A DNA stretch of 64,000 nt from Berghia stephanieae. Its lineage: Eukaryota > Mollusca > Gastropoda > Nudibranchia > Aeolidiidae. Each line of letters starts with the position of its first letter. The first letter of the stretch is position 1. The DNA is taken from the NCBI GenBank assembly GCA_034508935.3, contig CM067449.1:2457981-2521980 (forward strand). Reading direction: 5' to 3'. Positions 63,813-64,000 of this stretch are shown one piece after another. The translations under genes and the position numbers were made by a program. Below the pieces are notes generated by a model. That model was not told where the DNA came from. It ran no database searches and was given only the letters and a program-made list of their open reading frames with translations.

Positions 63813-64000
63813 TCAACTAATATAAAGTCCTAATCAGGATCTAATCTATTGTACCCCCTCCCCTCTGCTACAACTGTTTAAACTGTCAAAAAGTTTGATG
63901 ACATTATAAAGTAAATATGTTTTTCTCATTCAGACCAAAGTGCCTGGAGATAGCAAATTCCTGCACTCAATGAATCCTCTGCATTATATTCATTCAGTTG

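Noticed and set aside
63934-64000. Possible exon ACCAAAGTGCCTGG... after CTCATTCAG, open to the window end
   Set aside because: Peptide TKVPGDSKFLHSMNPLHY does not continue an FN3 domain after LTWNPPK; DDGG..ITGY is expected.

Overview
The window is eukaryotic and looks like a marine invertebrate. It has AT-rich introns with canonical GT..AG borders, very many tRNA-derived SINEs, short 5'-truncated LINE tails, small inverted-repeat DNA transposons and long microsatellites. One protein-coding gene is visible, on the + strand, and it enters and leaves the window unfinished. Its exons encode a chain of immunoglobulin (I-set) and fibronectin type III domains in the order Ig-Ig-Ig-Ig-Fn-Fn-Ig-Fn-Fn-Ig-Fn-Fn-Fn-Ig-Fn-Fn-Ig-Fn. 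This is the layout of the giant muscle proteins of the twitchin/projectin/titin family. Motif wording (GPLEV, DDGG.PIT.Y.VEK, G..YEFRV.A.N..G) and the four Igs running straight into Fn-Fn-Ig modules fit twitchin best. That suggests a protostome, perhaps a lophotrochozoan, but the species cannot be named from the sequence.

Layout. 1-6397 is a tandem array of a 64-bp satellite (about 100 copies) with an indel-rich block near 2380-4125. 6398-11828 holds an inverted ATT/AAT microsatellite, a triplicated SINE head, and MITEs; no exon was found there. 11829-62704 carries 34 exons (4920 coding bases, 1640 codons, one unbroken frame) separated by 33 introns. The two longest introns (13314-22523 and 32256-37000) are stuffed with repeats and also hold four short in-frame microexon candidates. 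62705-64000 is intron; the next exon lies outside.

Gene structure is unusually regular. Each of the 16 complete domains is made by exactly two exons; all 17 introns between domains are phase 1, whereas the introns inside domains are in mixed phases and at different positions. Several half-domain exons are therefore symmetric.

Repeats. I recognise at least five retroposon families: SINE-1 with a tRNA-Pro-like head and a GCGCTATATAA tail (19 copies), SINE-2 with an AATAAAGGGA tail, SINE-3 with a tRNA-Leu/Ser-like head, SINE-4 with a tRNA-Val-like head, and a ~550-bp family ending in CCGTAAAACCCTT. There are also LINE 3' ends of several lineages and several MITE families, including TTAA-targeting (piggyBac-like) ones and one with a protein-like reading frame resembling the region before a SWIM zinc finger. 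A LINE fragment at 45229-45640 shares its 3' end motif with SINE-1 and is the likely source of its mobilising enzyme. No bacterial gene, CRISPR array or intact virus-like element was seen.
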